A DNA stretch of 64,000 nucleotides, from contig RCSZ01000007.1 in the NCBI GenBank assembly GCA_014898425.1, positions 1,674,001 to 1,738,000 of the forward strand, written 5' to 3'. Both the position numbers and the translations under genes were made by a program. This stretch comes from Botryotinia globosa. Lineage: Eukaryota > Ascomycota > Leotiomycetes > Helotiales > Sclerotiniaceae. The notes beneath the pieces were generated by a model, which was given only the letters and a program-made list of their open reading frames with translations, made no database searches and had not been told where the DNA came from. Positions 44,269-55,640 of the stretch are shown here, in pieces. Position 1 is the stretch's first letter, and every line of letters starts with the position of its first letter.

Positions 44269-46444
44269 TCTGCACAATGATTCAACCCTTCTTTCAAAGC
44301 ACTATCGCATCTATTAAATCCGAATGTTGGTCGTCCTGCCCTTCCAGTCCAATCCGGTATGTATCGCAAACACAGCAAGTCAAGAAGAAAAAAAGAAGCC
44401 CAATGCAGATTTGAAAACAGCCAACAAATGAGGCAGGCTATCAATCAATCGAGTGACAAAGAAAGCAATCCCCTCTCATTAATTCATTCAGCATACAAAT
44501 CGTTCTTCACCTCAAGTATAAGTTACCTTTTCCTTTCCCTAAGTTTTGCACCGACAATATGGCGATAGCATCAAGAAAGAAGACTCAACCTCCACACCTA
44601 TTAGAAAAGAAGGAGAAAGGAATAAGAAGAACATAACTTCCAGATCCAGGAACATGACCTAGTTAGTTTTGTTCGTCAAGAGAGGGTAGGTACATCCCAT
44701 CCAATTTTGAGGTAGAGTCTTGGCTTCTCTCCATTCAATCCGCGATTGCTCGAATCACAGTCGTCGTGCCTGCATCCTTGTACTTGAAGGAAACAGGCAT
44801 TGTTAAACATTGATGAGATTTTACCCAATGCGTATTTTGGCATTCTCGCATTCTCGCATTCTCCCCGCAAAAACCCAAGTTCGGACTTGGGAAAGTAACA
44901 GCACAAATCCATCCTTCCCTCCAGTTATGATGCCGAAGCACTTTCCAGCCAATGATCCTGTCGCTTCCAGTCTTGCCAATACGGATATAAGGCACATCGA
45001 CAATATGCCAAGCAAACCTCACAGCCATCAACACATGTCAGCCTCCTGCAAAAAGTCCTTGGTATTAAGGAATATAAATCTATGTTATGTGAAGCCTCTC
45101 TGTCACCAACCAGGTATCCTTCTTTATTCAGCCGTCTAATCCTCCCAACTCTCTAATACTGCGATGCCTACACAGACGCCCGTCTCGTCTCACGCTCGTA
45201 TCCTCTCTCACAACCATCGGTCCCGAAAACATTATCCAACCAGTCTCTTGTAAGTTGTATATCATGTCATGCGCACACCTTCCCCATCTAATCCATTCTA
45301 CCCCCCATCCCACCCATTCCGCGTTCCAACCCTCCACTCTCTCCAAACTACAACCGACAGTATCCAACCTACCTGGGTACAGTAATACTCCAAAACAAGC
45401 ACAACCATCCGATTCCGAATCCCGAATGCGAAATTTCGAAAAGCCTTAGAAAAGTGGGATCCATCATCCATCCAAATGATTAAATTCTTGGGACTAAGCT
45501 TGCCTTAGCTTATCTTAGCGCCGAACCTTCGTCGGAGAAGCATTATCAGAATCAGATACACCCGTGGACTTACGAAGTACCCTAGATACACACAGCGGAA
45601 AATGTCGGTGCTTAGTTTGTCCGAGATAAATTTAAACTTGTTGATGGAAAAAAATTCTTTTCGTTTCATTTCTCTCGCGTTTTGTTTGATCAATCTGATC
45701 AAAGCAAGAGACGAGAGGTAAAAAGTGATTGCTTAGAAATCCGCTCTCACTTGTTCAAGATGGGTATACCACGAACGGCATATCAAAAGCAATTCAAGTA
45801 CCCTTTGTCTTCTTTCTTACCAGTGATTCTACTTCACTCATACATGCATCACCAAGCAATATCATTGCGAAAGGTGTAGGCATGCAAGAAGCTCTAGCAA
45901 CCAACAGTAGAGTATCTTTTCCTTTTCCCTCCCCCTCCTCCCTTCCTTCCTCCCTATCCCGTCTTCTGCCTCGCTCGGCCAGCTTTTTCCCAAAGTCGGT
46001 CTTGAGCTGGATACCTCACCCTTGGATCTTAACCCATCCTCGAGTTTGCGTACAAGACAAGAGCGAACCTAGCAACGACCTTTGAGTGCGGACCCTTCTT
46101 ATGCCACATAGGAGGTGTTTCGCAATTTGTAGTTGGTACATCCTTTGAGTGCGGACCCTTCTTATGCCACATAGGAGATGTTTCGCAATTTGTAGTTGGT
46201 ACATCATTTGATTGATAGAGTATGTCAAATTGAAGAAGGAAGATTAAGGAATCGAAGTCTGAGATGACCTCCAAAAATAGTCAAAACTTGAAATTAAAAA
46301 TTCATTTCCATTCATTTTGCTCATTTGATCAATATCTACTTTTGAACATGTACCACCTCCCTTCTTTTAGTTTAGCTCCAAGCCTAAATACCTTAAACTC
46401 GTAGCAAGATTGTATTTCGCCCTCTGCTCTGTCCCTAATGCAAC
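44269..46444. other. Intergenic region with 63-bp tandem duplication
   Basis: Divergent from the CAS1-type gene and downstream of the S10 peptidase gene. It holds the tandem duplication at 46079-46204, an ACCTACCT copy at 45367 and no supportable gene. Frames of 60-118 codons have no domain features. Confidence 0.55.
46079..46204. repeat. 63-bp tandem duplication
   Basis: Two adjacent 63-bp copies starting CCTTTGAGTGCGGACCC. They differ at one visible base (GGAGGTG versus GGAGATG). This is a recent duplication in noncoding DNA, about 240 bp beyond the stop codon of the S10 peptidase gene. Confidence 0.95.
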
Positions 46445-48507
46445 TCAATGCCAAGTCCTCTTCGATTTGTTACTTTGCGGCTTAAATCTTTTCTTCATGC
46501 CTCCACTTCCACTATCTCTCCCCGAAAGTGACCTCTTCAATTCCGTCTTTGCGAGACTTACCGGGTTTGGTCCATTCAGAGTGGTGTTATATGTACTATT
46601 TGATGGCAAAACCTCGAATTGCATCGTTGCGTTGCCTTCTCTATACGTACTCTTTTGCGTTCCCGTTGTCAAGTAAGTTTGGTTACTATCAATGCTAATC
46701 AATCCACTTTCGATATCCTTTCTTCCAATGACTCTTTCGAAGATTTCGAGAGAGGCAAGAGGTTGGTAGAAGGGAACTTCGTGACCGGACTCGTAAATGC
46801 GGGAGAAGGAGAAGAGTCCGGATTGCTTTACTTGACCGTGGACGATGGAGTCAGAGGTGGTAATATTGGTGTAGCCGGCGACGGAGAAGTTGGTGGCGTT
46901 TACCTCGTTAGCGACTACTTCTCCACCTAGCCAGTTGCAACTGGAGATCTGTGTTAGGAGGGACCCAAGTCAATGTTGGTGCTTGAAGTACTTACTTGTA
47001 ATCGGCATCACCGGCCATCATAGCAACGTAAACTCCTTGGCTAAGCAATGCTCTGACCGCCTCAATAGTACCAGACTCTCGACTATAAAGAGATTAGTAA
47101 CCTTCGTGAGGTATACGCTTTTGACTTCCACTTACTCATCATCACCAGTAGAGGCAAAAGCATTTCCTACTGCATTTGAAGAAGTACTGAAATTCTGGAA
47201 AGCACCAATAGCAGCTTGGACCTTTGGTGTATTGAGATATGATGTGTAATAACCATATGGGAAAGGATCAGGAGTTAATTCTCTCATGTCATATTCATCT
47301 CTTCCCAAATAGATGTCGTAGATGCTTTCTACGAGATCAGCACAGAAAGCATCTGCAGCTTGACAAATCTCATTAATACCTCTCGCTGCACAGTCTTTGA
47401 CTTGATCGACACAGTTTCCGGCACCATAGAGATTGTTGTAGAATTGGGCTTGTACGCTCTCGTTGAAGGGAGAATAGTCGTATGTGTTACCGGGGTAGAC
47501 GGTAAAGTTGTAATAAGCTTGATATTGGATCAATGGATCATACCAACCATTTCCGATGAGAACCGATTCAAGGGAGATTTTGTGAGCACCGGAGATGTTC
47601 TTGGCGTTTTGAGTTTCAATATACTCATTGTATACTGGACCATAATGACCACCATAACTCTCAGTCGCAAAGTGAAAGCCGTTTCGAGAGTATTCAGGGA
47701 AAGCGCCCATAAACCCTTGCAAGGTTTTCCACTGTGTTCAAATCAGTACATCTCTGTGAAACACCCAGATCAAAACTTACGAAGTTGGGAGCTCCAGCCT
47801 GGGTAGTATTGACCGTAAGACTTTCATTTCCATAACTATAAGTTCCACAATCCGAACCCTGTGCATAGTCTGGACAAGTAGCATTTGGCAAAGTGATGAT
47901 GTGACCCGAGCTAGGATCGACATATCCATTGACTGGAATCGAGTATGAGAAACCGACCTGGTAAAGATCAGTTCACGAGTCCATCGCCTCTCTTCTCCCA
48001 ATTTTATATACCTGAGTAGGTTGATCAATGTAAATCATATTGCTAACATTATTCCAGCTATAAGGATTATTGATCACACTTCCCTCCGCATCAATATAAC
48101 ACGGTCCATTTTCCTCAAAAAGACCAATCATAGAAGAAGAGCCTGGTCCGCCGTTAATCCATACTGTTAATGGAGCCTCCGATGCGTTACCGTTACGGGT
48201 TTCAAAAAACCACCTAGAGGGATGTTAACTTGAGGATTATTCAGGAATGATGAGAGTTTGGTCAAATCTAGAGACCATAGGTAGTAACATACCAAAAGAC
48301 ATGTTGATCTTCCTCGACATCCACATATCCCGAGTAACTCTTAACACCTTCCTGCGTTTCACATATACCAGTCGGAACTTCTTTGTATCGAACTGGTAAA
48401 TCAAGGTATCCAGTGGCATTAATGAGATCTGTAGGAGCCTTGACGAATTGAGCAGCAACCGATGTTGCTGCTGTGAGAAGGATGGGTACCCGGAGTGAGG
48501 AATACAT
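46445..48507 (-). CDS. Secreted-type serine carboxypeptidase (S10 family)
   Basis: Six exons: 48293-48507, 48012-48213, 47781-47957, 47136-47731, 46996-47082 and 46445-46940. All five introns (49-79 bp) keep frame, giving 590 aa. A signal peptide is visible ([20 protein letters not shown]). S10 landmarks: [25 protein letters not shown], the catalytic serine in [10 protein letters not shown] (S223), the aspartate in AGDADYNCNW (D424) and the histidine in [12 protein letters not shown] (H479). There are many N-glycosylation sequons. The enzyme removes C-terminal residues from peptides. The C-terminal ~100 residues are an extension rich in Ser/Thr/Asn, ending in a basic run ([16 protein letters not shown]). 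It lies in tandem with the carboxypeptidase Y gene, about 1.4 kb away. Confidence 0.92.
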
Positions 48508-49947
48508 GACGACAATGTGACATGTATTGATGGACGATGAGAAGGAGAGGTGAAGAAGGAGTGACAACAGGAAACAGAATTAATTAAAGCTACCACCCTG
48601 CTTATCAATTGCTCTGAAGGTAAATCTTGGGCGGGGTCTTTCGCCAGTACCCGATGCATTTTCCATGCACAACCAGGATTGTATAACTTTAACCGTTTAA
48701 CGACGTAGAGTTCCTGCATACTCCGTACACTTTCTCAATTCACCTCTCAACTTCTCCAGCTACAATGGCTCACTCAACTAAAAGTCTCAATTTACGAGCT
48801 CATCCCTACCTTATTTTGCACCCCAGACACGATAAAGGCGCAATCCCCATAATTCGTTACTCATCAAATGAAGATCGGACGAGCTAAGACGTCGTCGACA
48901 TCTCGAAGAGGAAGGTACTGAAACATTGTAGCCCTCCGCCGTCATCGATACTCTATATCACGATAAGACAAATAGACAAATAGACAAATACACCTCGGAA
49001 GATTACCGGCCACCGGTTTTCAACGTTTCAACGGTCAAGCCTCATTGTAATCGGTAAGCAGTGTAACGGACTAATAACAGTGTATCTCGGGAGTATCGTG
49101 GGAACATTGCCATTACTTGAAAGTTGATGCTAATGAGCGATTTGGATTGAGGAACAGTACCATCGATAGGAATTAGCATCCAGAGTGCACACAAGAAATA
49201 CATACGAAATGTCTGTTCGCAGCTTGGATAGCTGAGAGAATAATAAAATAAAGTCTTGTAATCTTCGGGTTGGAATTTGATGAATTAAAAGCTTTTAATG
49301 TAATGTCCCGTATTACGGTATCAGACTTATTAACAATTGAATATTTTCAACATTTTAATCAAAGTTCCAAAGTCAAATGCTTTCAATGTGTCAATCCAAG
49401 TGTGACAGTTAATAATGAATGTTTTGAAGATTCCAATTCTGATTTCACAACTAATATCGGCGGACAATTAATAAATGTTCCTATTGTATCAATTCAGATA
49501 GATACTAGGTAGAACAATTCGATATTGGGTAGTTTGTAAACACCAATTCATGTTTGACAATTAGGTACCGTATGTAAACATCTATCCTACTTTAAATTTC
49601 AAACGATCAAATGCTCTCTGGCTCCCTCTTTGTCAGATCTCACAAGGAGTGTATCTTGGAGCTTGGGTACTTGACATATAAGTAATTTCGTCCATCGGGT
49701 AAACGAACATGAGTAGTAGTAATAAATCAATTAGAAGGATGGTCACCGAGTGAGTAAAAGTTCACAAGTTCATGTGTTTAATATGTCAAATTAATGTATC
49801 CATGTTATTCCGTTACGGTAGTACAGTCGAAAGAAAGTGTCCGATTCCCATCCATGCCATGCCCATCCTCATCGCAATAAATACAATTTGCTTCCTTCAT
49901 TCCTCATCCATGCATATTCTAATCTAAGATAGCTAATATCTATAGAT
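48508..49947. other. Intergenic between the two S10 genes
   Basis: Promoter of the downstream S10 gene plus the 3' region of carboxypeptidase Y. It has a TACTCCGTA copy at 48719 and a short ACAAATAGACAAATAGACAA run near 48968-48990. An 80-codon AT-rich plus-strand frame at 49270-49512 is not convincing. Confidence 0.5.
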
Positions 49948-51751
49948 CTAGAGAGTATAATCATTCAACCATTTGTTGAGGAAATCCAACGAAGCCTCAG
50001 GTTGGTCCATTGGGACCATGTGTCCAGCACCAAAGATACGAGCGAATGTGAAGTTGCCACTGCTCTTGAAGGTACCAGTCTTTTCTCCATTCTCCAATTG
50101 GAGATCCTTGGTCTTGGCGGCGTTGAAAGCCTTTTTGCCAGGCCATTCAAGAGCATCAGTCCATGCTTGGTTTCCGAGCCAGTTGCAGATGAAATCAGCA
50201 TCACCAGCGTAGATCAAGACTGGAATTTGCTCGAGGATACCTGGTACCAAACGGTGGAAAGGTTGCATCCAGTCACCTTGGAAAAGGAAGTTTCTGTTGA
50301 TATCAAAGTTGCAGCTGTCATAACTGCTGACTTCAACACCGAGTTCCTTTTGAACATCGGCTTTGTTCAAGAACTCGCTAATCCAGCCAAGGGCAGAGTA
50401 GCACAAGTTGCTGGTGTCTTCACATTTGCCACGGACATCATAAACATTCTACAACATGTTAGCATCTTGGATTTAAAGTTATTTTTAGTTGAACATACCT
50501 GTCCAGTTCTTTGGTAAGGTCCCATCATAGCATTGTTGCAGTAAATGCTTGCTGGTACACAAGACCAAACGCTCTCGCTGTCGTAACAGTTCTGGATCAA
50601 GCTTTGGCAACGTGGGAGAGCGTTATCCATAGCTTGGCATGCACTGGCATCGAGAACAGCTGGCCATCCACCATCACCACAAGCCATTGGTCTGTAGTGC
50701 TCATATTGTGTAAGTCCATCGGTCAAACCGTTACCGATAAGAACGGACTTGAGGTTGATGTTGCGGTTCTTGTGAGATAAGATTTCACTGGTGAAAACAG
50801 GAATGTAATGACCAGCATAAGATTCACCAGCAATGTGGAAATCTTGCTTGGCGTATTCAGGAAATTGTTTGAAAAACAAGGTGAGAAGAGCATAAACATC
50901 TTTGCCTGCAGCAACTGTGTTGCTGACAGAAGAACCACTGTATGAGTATCCGACGTTAACAGGTTGGTCAAGGAAGATGACGGAAGCATTGGCGTTCCAT
51001 GAGTATGGGTTGTTGTGTATTTTGAGGTTCTCGTCAATTGAGGAAGGGCCAAGTTCGAGGAAGAGGCCGGTCAAAGAAGAGCATCCTGGCCCTCCGTTCA
51101 ACCAAAGAACGACTGGATCGTTCTTAGGGTCATTTCTAGATTCAAAGAACCCTAAATCTTGTCAGCACATTTGTTCGTGGTAGAAAATCTTATCGGACGG
51201 AAGTGGTGGCACTGTGATCAAGAGATGTGCTACACCGTTAAGGCATCGAAAGAAAAGTAATACTCACAATAGAAAAGATGCTTATCATTCTCCTCATCAT
51301 CCAAGTAACCACTGTATTGCTTGACGGTATCAACACCGAGCTTACTAGGGTCAACCTTCTTCGCTCTCATGTTGTATTGCTCAAGCTTTCCATCAATTTC
51401 ACGCTCCTTCTCTCCCTTTGAGTTCTCAACCCAAACGCTTTGGATATCTGCGCCCTTGACAATGTAATCCCAAGTAGAATCTGGTCTTTTTGTATGAGGT
51501 TTTGGTTTAGAGAAGAAGGTAGCTTTTTCCATCTCCTCCGGGAAAAGCATTGAAACTTCATCCCAGATAGCTTTGGCTTCGGCAGTCATGCCTTTCATGG
51601 AACCAGTGAGTTGACCCAAAGATTCCATTGATTTAGACCAAGCATCAGAGACTGGCTTTGTTGCTGATTTGAATGGGTTTTGGAGAACCTGTTGTTGAGG
51701 TATGGATGCCGCAGCAGCGCCCAAAAGGACGGTTGATGCGAGAAGCTTCAT
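49948..51751 (-). CDS. cpyA: Vacuolar carboxypeptidase Y precursor
   Basis: Exons 51268-51751, 50499-51151 and 49948-50448 give 545 aa with both introns in frame. A signal peptide ([15 protein letters not shown]) is followed by a long propeptide. The mature S10 domain has [31 protein letters not shown], the catalytic serine in AGESYAGHY (S272), D464 in [10 protein letters not shown] and H522 in [11 protein letters not shown]. Size and sequence fit fungal CPY (PRC1/CpyA), a vacuolar exopeptidase whose propeptide keeps the enzyme inactive and guides sorting. Cys pairs such as CGDGGW and [11 protein letters not shown] match the family. Confidence in function is high. Confidence 0.96.
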
Positions 51752-52993
51752 GATGAAGTGCGATGAAAATCGAAGCTTTGTCGTTGTAGTTCTGTTCTAT
51801 TGTATATGATGATTTCCAAAAAAAGATGGATGTGATGAAGAAGAATAAAGAGATGGGAGATGGCAAGAAGAAAGAAGAAAGATGATGAAGGGATGGATAG
51901 ATGGATAGATGGAATGGATGGGATAGACGGGATCTTTGAATAGCTGGAGGGTTTCAAGGCGGTAACTGCTGAGCAAGTTGTTAGGGTAACCAAGAGCTAC
52001 CCAAGTTGCTGATGTGCTCGTCACGAGCTTCCAATTGTGCGCGTTGTGCTCGTGCCTCAATTACGTAGCAAGGTACCCTTGGGAGTTGGAGCCTTGGAGG
52101 TTGGATCATGGATGGGATGGGATGCATCATGGATGCTTATCAGTCCAGTCCAGTCCAGTCCAGCCATGGGGATTACCGCATCCAAAACAACAACATATGG
52201 ATCGCTTTGGTTAATAATATGATGGATTGAATATCTATCAACATATCTATCAAAACATGTACAGTATTTCTTGATTTTTAACCCTTAGTCATCATAATCA
52301 TTGTTACATCAAGTTGCCTCGAAATATCTCCAAAATATCTCCAAAATATCAACGTAGAAGCTTGATATCATCTCAACTTGAAGCTGTCGGAGAGGAGACT
52401 CGGAGCTCATCCTTCCAACAGTTTGAAGAGAAACCCAGCGTATCACAACAGAGCCTGGGGTTAGGTTAGTCCAAGATTCCCCTGGCGCCACTGCATAGTA
52501 CTTCGTAAGTCTGTCAAGGTACCCGCGATGGACACATGACTCCGGTCTCAGACTTCCATTCACCGATAAAGCATGATTCAGATATGAATACGACTAGGTA
52601 CGATGGCTGCGGTACGGTAAAGGAGACTTTGATAGAATCGTGCTTCTTTCGTCAACGAAGAATCAAGATGGCTCATCGTGACTCATGATGAAGATCTTTC
52701 ACGAATTGTTGATATTGAGGTACAGTATCTACATACCTACATACTGCTTCGTCTGCCTTGCCTTCTCACGCTCTCATCCCACTAAGATAAGTATCGATAA
52801 GCTCGAGATGCTTAGAAATGACGGCAAAGTTGCTATCAAATATGCCGTGCCTTGATTATTATTAGTGACTCAGCCGTTCCGCGGGGTGATGTAAGGGTAA
52901 ACCCGCGCAAAAAGAAAAATCTCCAAGACCATTGAGAAAAAAAGATATTCCAAAGTCCTTTTTTCGATCAACACCACCTTACGAACCGTCAAG
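51752..52993. promoter_or_regulatory. Divergent promoter region of carboxypeptidase Y and SDO1
   Basis: Both genes start outward from here. Visible elements are a (TCCAG)n run near 52143-52162, a GATGGATA run near 51894-51915, and a TGACTCA site at 52866-52872, 122 bp before the SDO1 ATG, matching the Gcn4/Cpc1 and AP-1 core. GCGGGGT...ACCCGC at 52890-52917 forms an imperfect inverted pair. Confidence 0.5.
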
Positions 52994-53920
52994 ATGCCCA
53001 TCAATCAACCCTCTAACCAGATTAAACTCACAAATGTATCCCTTGTACGATACAAAAAGGCAAAAAAGCGTTTCGAGATCGCCTGCTACAAGAACAAAGT
53101 ACTCGAATGGCGTTCCGGCAACGAGAAAGACATCGACAATGTTCTTCAAATCCCTAACGTTTTCCTAAATGTTTCGCGAGGACAAACGGCTCCGACGGCC
53201 GATTTAGCAAAGGCTTTTGGAAAAGATACTCCAGTGCAAGATATCATTCTCGAAATATTAAACAAGGGAGAATTACAAGTGGGAGAGAAAGAACGACATG
53301 CACAGTTGGAGCGAGTGCACAATGAAGTGATCAGTATCGTAGCCAGTAAACTTGTGGATCCAAAATCGAAGAGGGTGTACACTACAGGAATGATAGAGAA
53401 AGCACTCGAGATGCTCAGTTCGCAGGGTTCGCAAGCACAGGAAAAAGATAAGAGTCTGGGCAGCGAAACCGCAACTCCGACGACGGGAGAAGAAGGAGAA
53501 GCCAAGCCAATACCTAGGGCGAGGGAGCATGCTTGGACAGGTGTTGTGGCTACAAAGAGCGCAAAGAGTCAGGCGTTGGAAGCGATGAAGGCGTTGATTG
53601 CACACCAGCCGATTCCAGTCGCGAGAGCGAGGATGAGGTTGAGAGTTACGTTACCTACCAAGATCCTAAAGCAGGTGGTTAAGGCTCCTGGACCAAAGTC
53701 TGCTGATGAGGGAGAGGGCGATAAGAAGGAAACAGTCAAGGATAGAGTATTGGGATATGTAGAGCAGGTCGAGACTCAGGATGTGATGGGTTCAGAGTGG
53801 GAGGTAGTAGGGTTTGTAGAACCTGGTGCATTCAAGGGAATAGGTGATTTTATCAGTACGGAGACGAAGGGACAGGGAAGAGTCGAGGTGCTGGATATGG
53901 CTGTTACTCATGAAGATTAA
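52994..53920 (+). CDS. SDO1: Ribosome maturation protein SDO1 (SBDS)
   Basis: Intronless, 308 aa. The N-terminal SBDS domain is clear: VRYKKAKKRFEIACYKNKVL, EWRSGNEKDIDNVLQIPNVF, NVSRGQTAPTADLAKAFG, DIILEILNKGELQVGEKER. The central domain has the HNEVISIVASKLVDPKSKRV helix block and the C-terminal RRM-like domain RARMRLRVTLPTKILKQV. The protein helps the GTPase Efl1 release Tif6 from pre-60S particles, allowing subunit joining. A low-complexity insert (GSETATPTTGEEGEAKP) separates the central and C-terminal domains. The neighbours RPS18 and RPL17 are also ribosomal. Confidence 0.96.
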   Translation: MPINQPSNQIKLTNVSLVRYKKAKKRFEIACYKNKVLEWRSGNEKDIDNVLQIPNVFLNVSRGQTAPTADLAKAFGKDTPVQDIILEILNKGELQVGEKERHAQLERVHNEVISIVASKLVDPKSKRVYTTGMIEKALEMLSSQGSQAQEKDKSLGSETATPTTGEEGEAKPIPRAREHAWTGVVATKSAKSQALEAMKALIAHQPIPVARARMRLRVTLPTKILKQVVKAPGPKSADEGEGDKKETVKDRVLGYVEQVETQDVMGSEWEVVGFVEPGAFKGIGDFISTETKGQGRVEVLDMAVTHED

Positions 53921-54646
53921 GAGTCCAAGTATTCTGTTGCAACTTGGGTTTGGTATCATTTAGCGGGTCTAGAATGGCGTTGGGGGTAGCAAAAGTAGTT
54001 TACATTCAACTAGTAGTTATATATCCTGTAGGTTGATTCATTTATCATTTTCAGAACCAAAGGAAATTACGTCGTACACACGTGCAGAAATAATCAGAGC
54101 ATTTCGACATAGTTCAGCTACAGGAGAATGATTCTATGCAGCTTAAACGTCCGATATAAACATTCTCCTGCTTGAAGTTCGTTAAGAACAAAACGTGATG
54201 CAGATGTACCCTCCAAAATTGCCACCTGCTCCTTCCAAATCTAGAATTACAAGACCTTCGAAATATAGGTTGCCTCCTTCCCTGCGAAGGAAAGTATAAT
54301 AGGCGAAGGGGTAGCTTAGAATGCATCATCACCTGTACTCCATGATACATACACAGATGACACCTTCAATCACTGCTTTGGCGCGTTTGGACTCCAAATT
54401 CTTTGTAAAAACAGCTCTCATAATTCGTAGGCATAGCTTAAAATCAATCTTGGCACATTGTTCTGAAAGCACATAAGATTATGGTGAGGCCATTGATGAT
54501 TTATTGTTTCCTTTTCATAAACTGATTTCCCTGGGACATGCCCAGCAACAGCATCATGCTGTAGAAGCTGTTAAGCCAGATGTAAAGTACCAGTCCATCG
54601 CAAAAGCCACACTCCACCCAACCGTAAATCCCAGAAGCGCAAATAT
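53921..54646. other. Convergent 3' region between SDO1 and RPS18
   Basis: Presumed 3' UTRs of two converging genes. No repeat, RNA gene or reading frame of interest. Confidence 0.6.
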
Positions 54647-55367
54647 TTAGTTTCCCTTCTTCTTGGAAACACCGACGGTTCTACCTCTGCGACCAGTGGT
54701 CTTGGAGTGTTGTCCACGGACACGGAGACCCCAGTAGTGACGGAGACCACGGTGAGCACGGATCTTCTTGAGGCGTTCCAAATCATCACGGAGCTTGGAG
54801 TCGACACCGTTGGCGAGAACTTGGGAGTCTTTGCCATCGACGATATCGCGTTGTCTGTTGAGGAACCAGGATGGGATCTTGTACTGGGTTGGGTTTTGGA
54901 CGATGGTAACGATTCTCTCGAGCTCTTCGGAGGTGAGTTCACCAGCGCTGTAATTAATTAGTCCTTTGCCCTTCTACTCTCGTGTCTAATGTGTTCCATA
55001 CCGCTTGTTGAGATCGACATCAGCCTTCTTGCAGACCAAGTTGGAGTAACGACGTCCAACACCCTAAAATGAAATTAGAATGAGGACAAGGCGACGGGAA
55101 CGATGGAATTTTTGCCTTGATTTTTGTTAACGCGAACATTACCTTCTGCTTTCCCTCAACGTTGGTGTTGAGCAGACGCAGAATGTATTGAAAGTTGGAC
55201 TTCTCCCCGCTGTAACCAAGCTGTCAGTAAAATGTCGAAATCGGGGGACCAGAAGCGATTGTTTTGAAGCGCAACCTCACTAAAGGTCGCAAAACAAAAT
55301 TTTCAGCATTTCGGTCTTGAAATAAGGAAAAAGGGCGGAATTTGGTTTCGTACGTAACAAGAGACAT
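54647..55367 (-). CDS. RPS18: 40S ribosomal protein S18 (uS13)
   Basis: Exons 55354-55367, 55116-55209, 55002-55063 and 54647-54947 give exactly 156 aa. The product begins [20 protein letters not shown] and includes [20 protein letters not shown] and [20 protein letters not shown], ending [14 protein letters not shown]. It is the uS13 head protein of the small subunit. The second intron (55064-55115, 52 bp) must start with GC (AAG|GCAAAA) to keep VMFALTKIK, which every S18 has; the nearby GTAATG would delete it. The other introns are GT-AG. It is transcribed divergently from RPL17 across 273 bp. Confidence 0.96.
55064..55115 (-). other. GC-AG intron in RPS18
   Basis: A 52-bp intron with donor AAG|GCAAAA, branch-like TCTAAT and acceptor TTTTAG. 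It is required to keep LTKIKGVGRRY intact. The donor is weaker than the usual GC consensus. Confidence 0.85.
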
Positions 55368-55640
55368 ATTGGGCGACGGTATCTGGAATTGTCGATGGTG
55401 TCGAGAGGCGTTTCGAGAGGCAGAAAGTTCAAGAGGTCAAAAAGTTCATACAATTCGCTTCAGTTCAGGAAAGTGCAAAAGTCGATTTTAGCGCGCTTTC
55501 CGTATTTGGCTTAGTCAAGTCATGTGCTTAGGGCAAACTACAATCAAGCGAGCCAAAACGGAAGGAACTCCCAAAAATTTACAGCATCAAGATCATACCG
55601 AAAATTTCCGTACTAACGACCGCAGCAACCAAACGTCAAG
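55368..55640. promoter_or_regulatory. Shared divergent promoter of RPS18 and RPL17
   Basis: A 273-bp interval between two ribosomal-protein start codons. A TTAGGGC sequence at 55528-55534 resembles the TTAGGG-type (Tbf1-like) sites of many fungal ribosomal-protein promoters. Sharing would balance production of one small- and one large-subunit protein. Assignment of the site is inferential. Confidence 0.6.

Noticed and set aside
55142..55209. RPS18 second exon ending at GTAATG (55142)
   Set aside because: It would delete VMFALTKIK, which S18 proteins need. The GC donor 27 bp further on preserves the protein.
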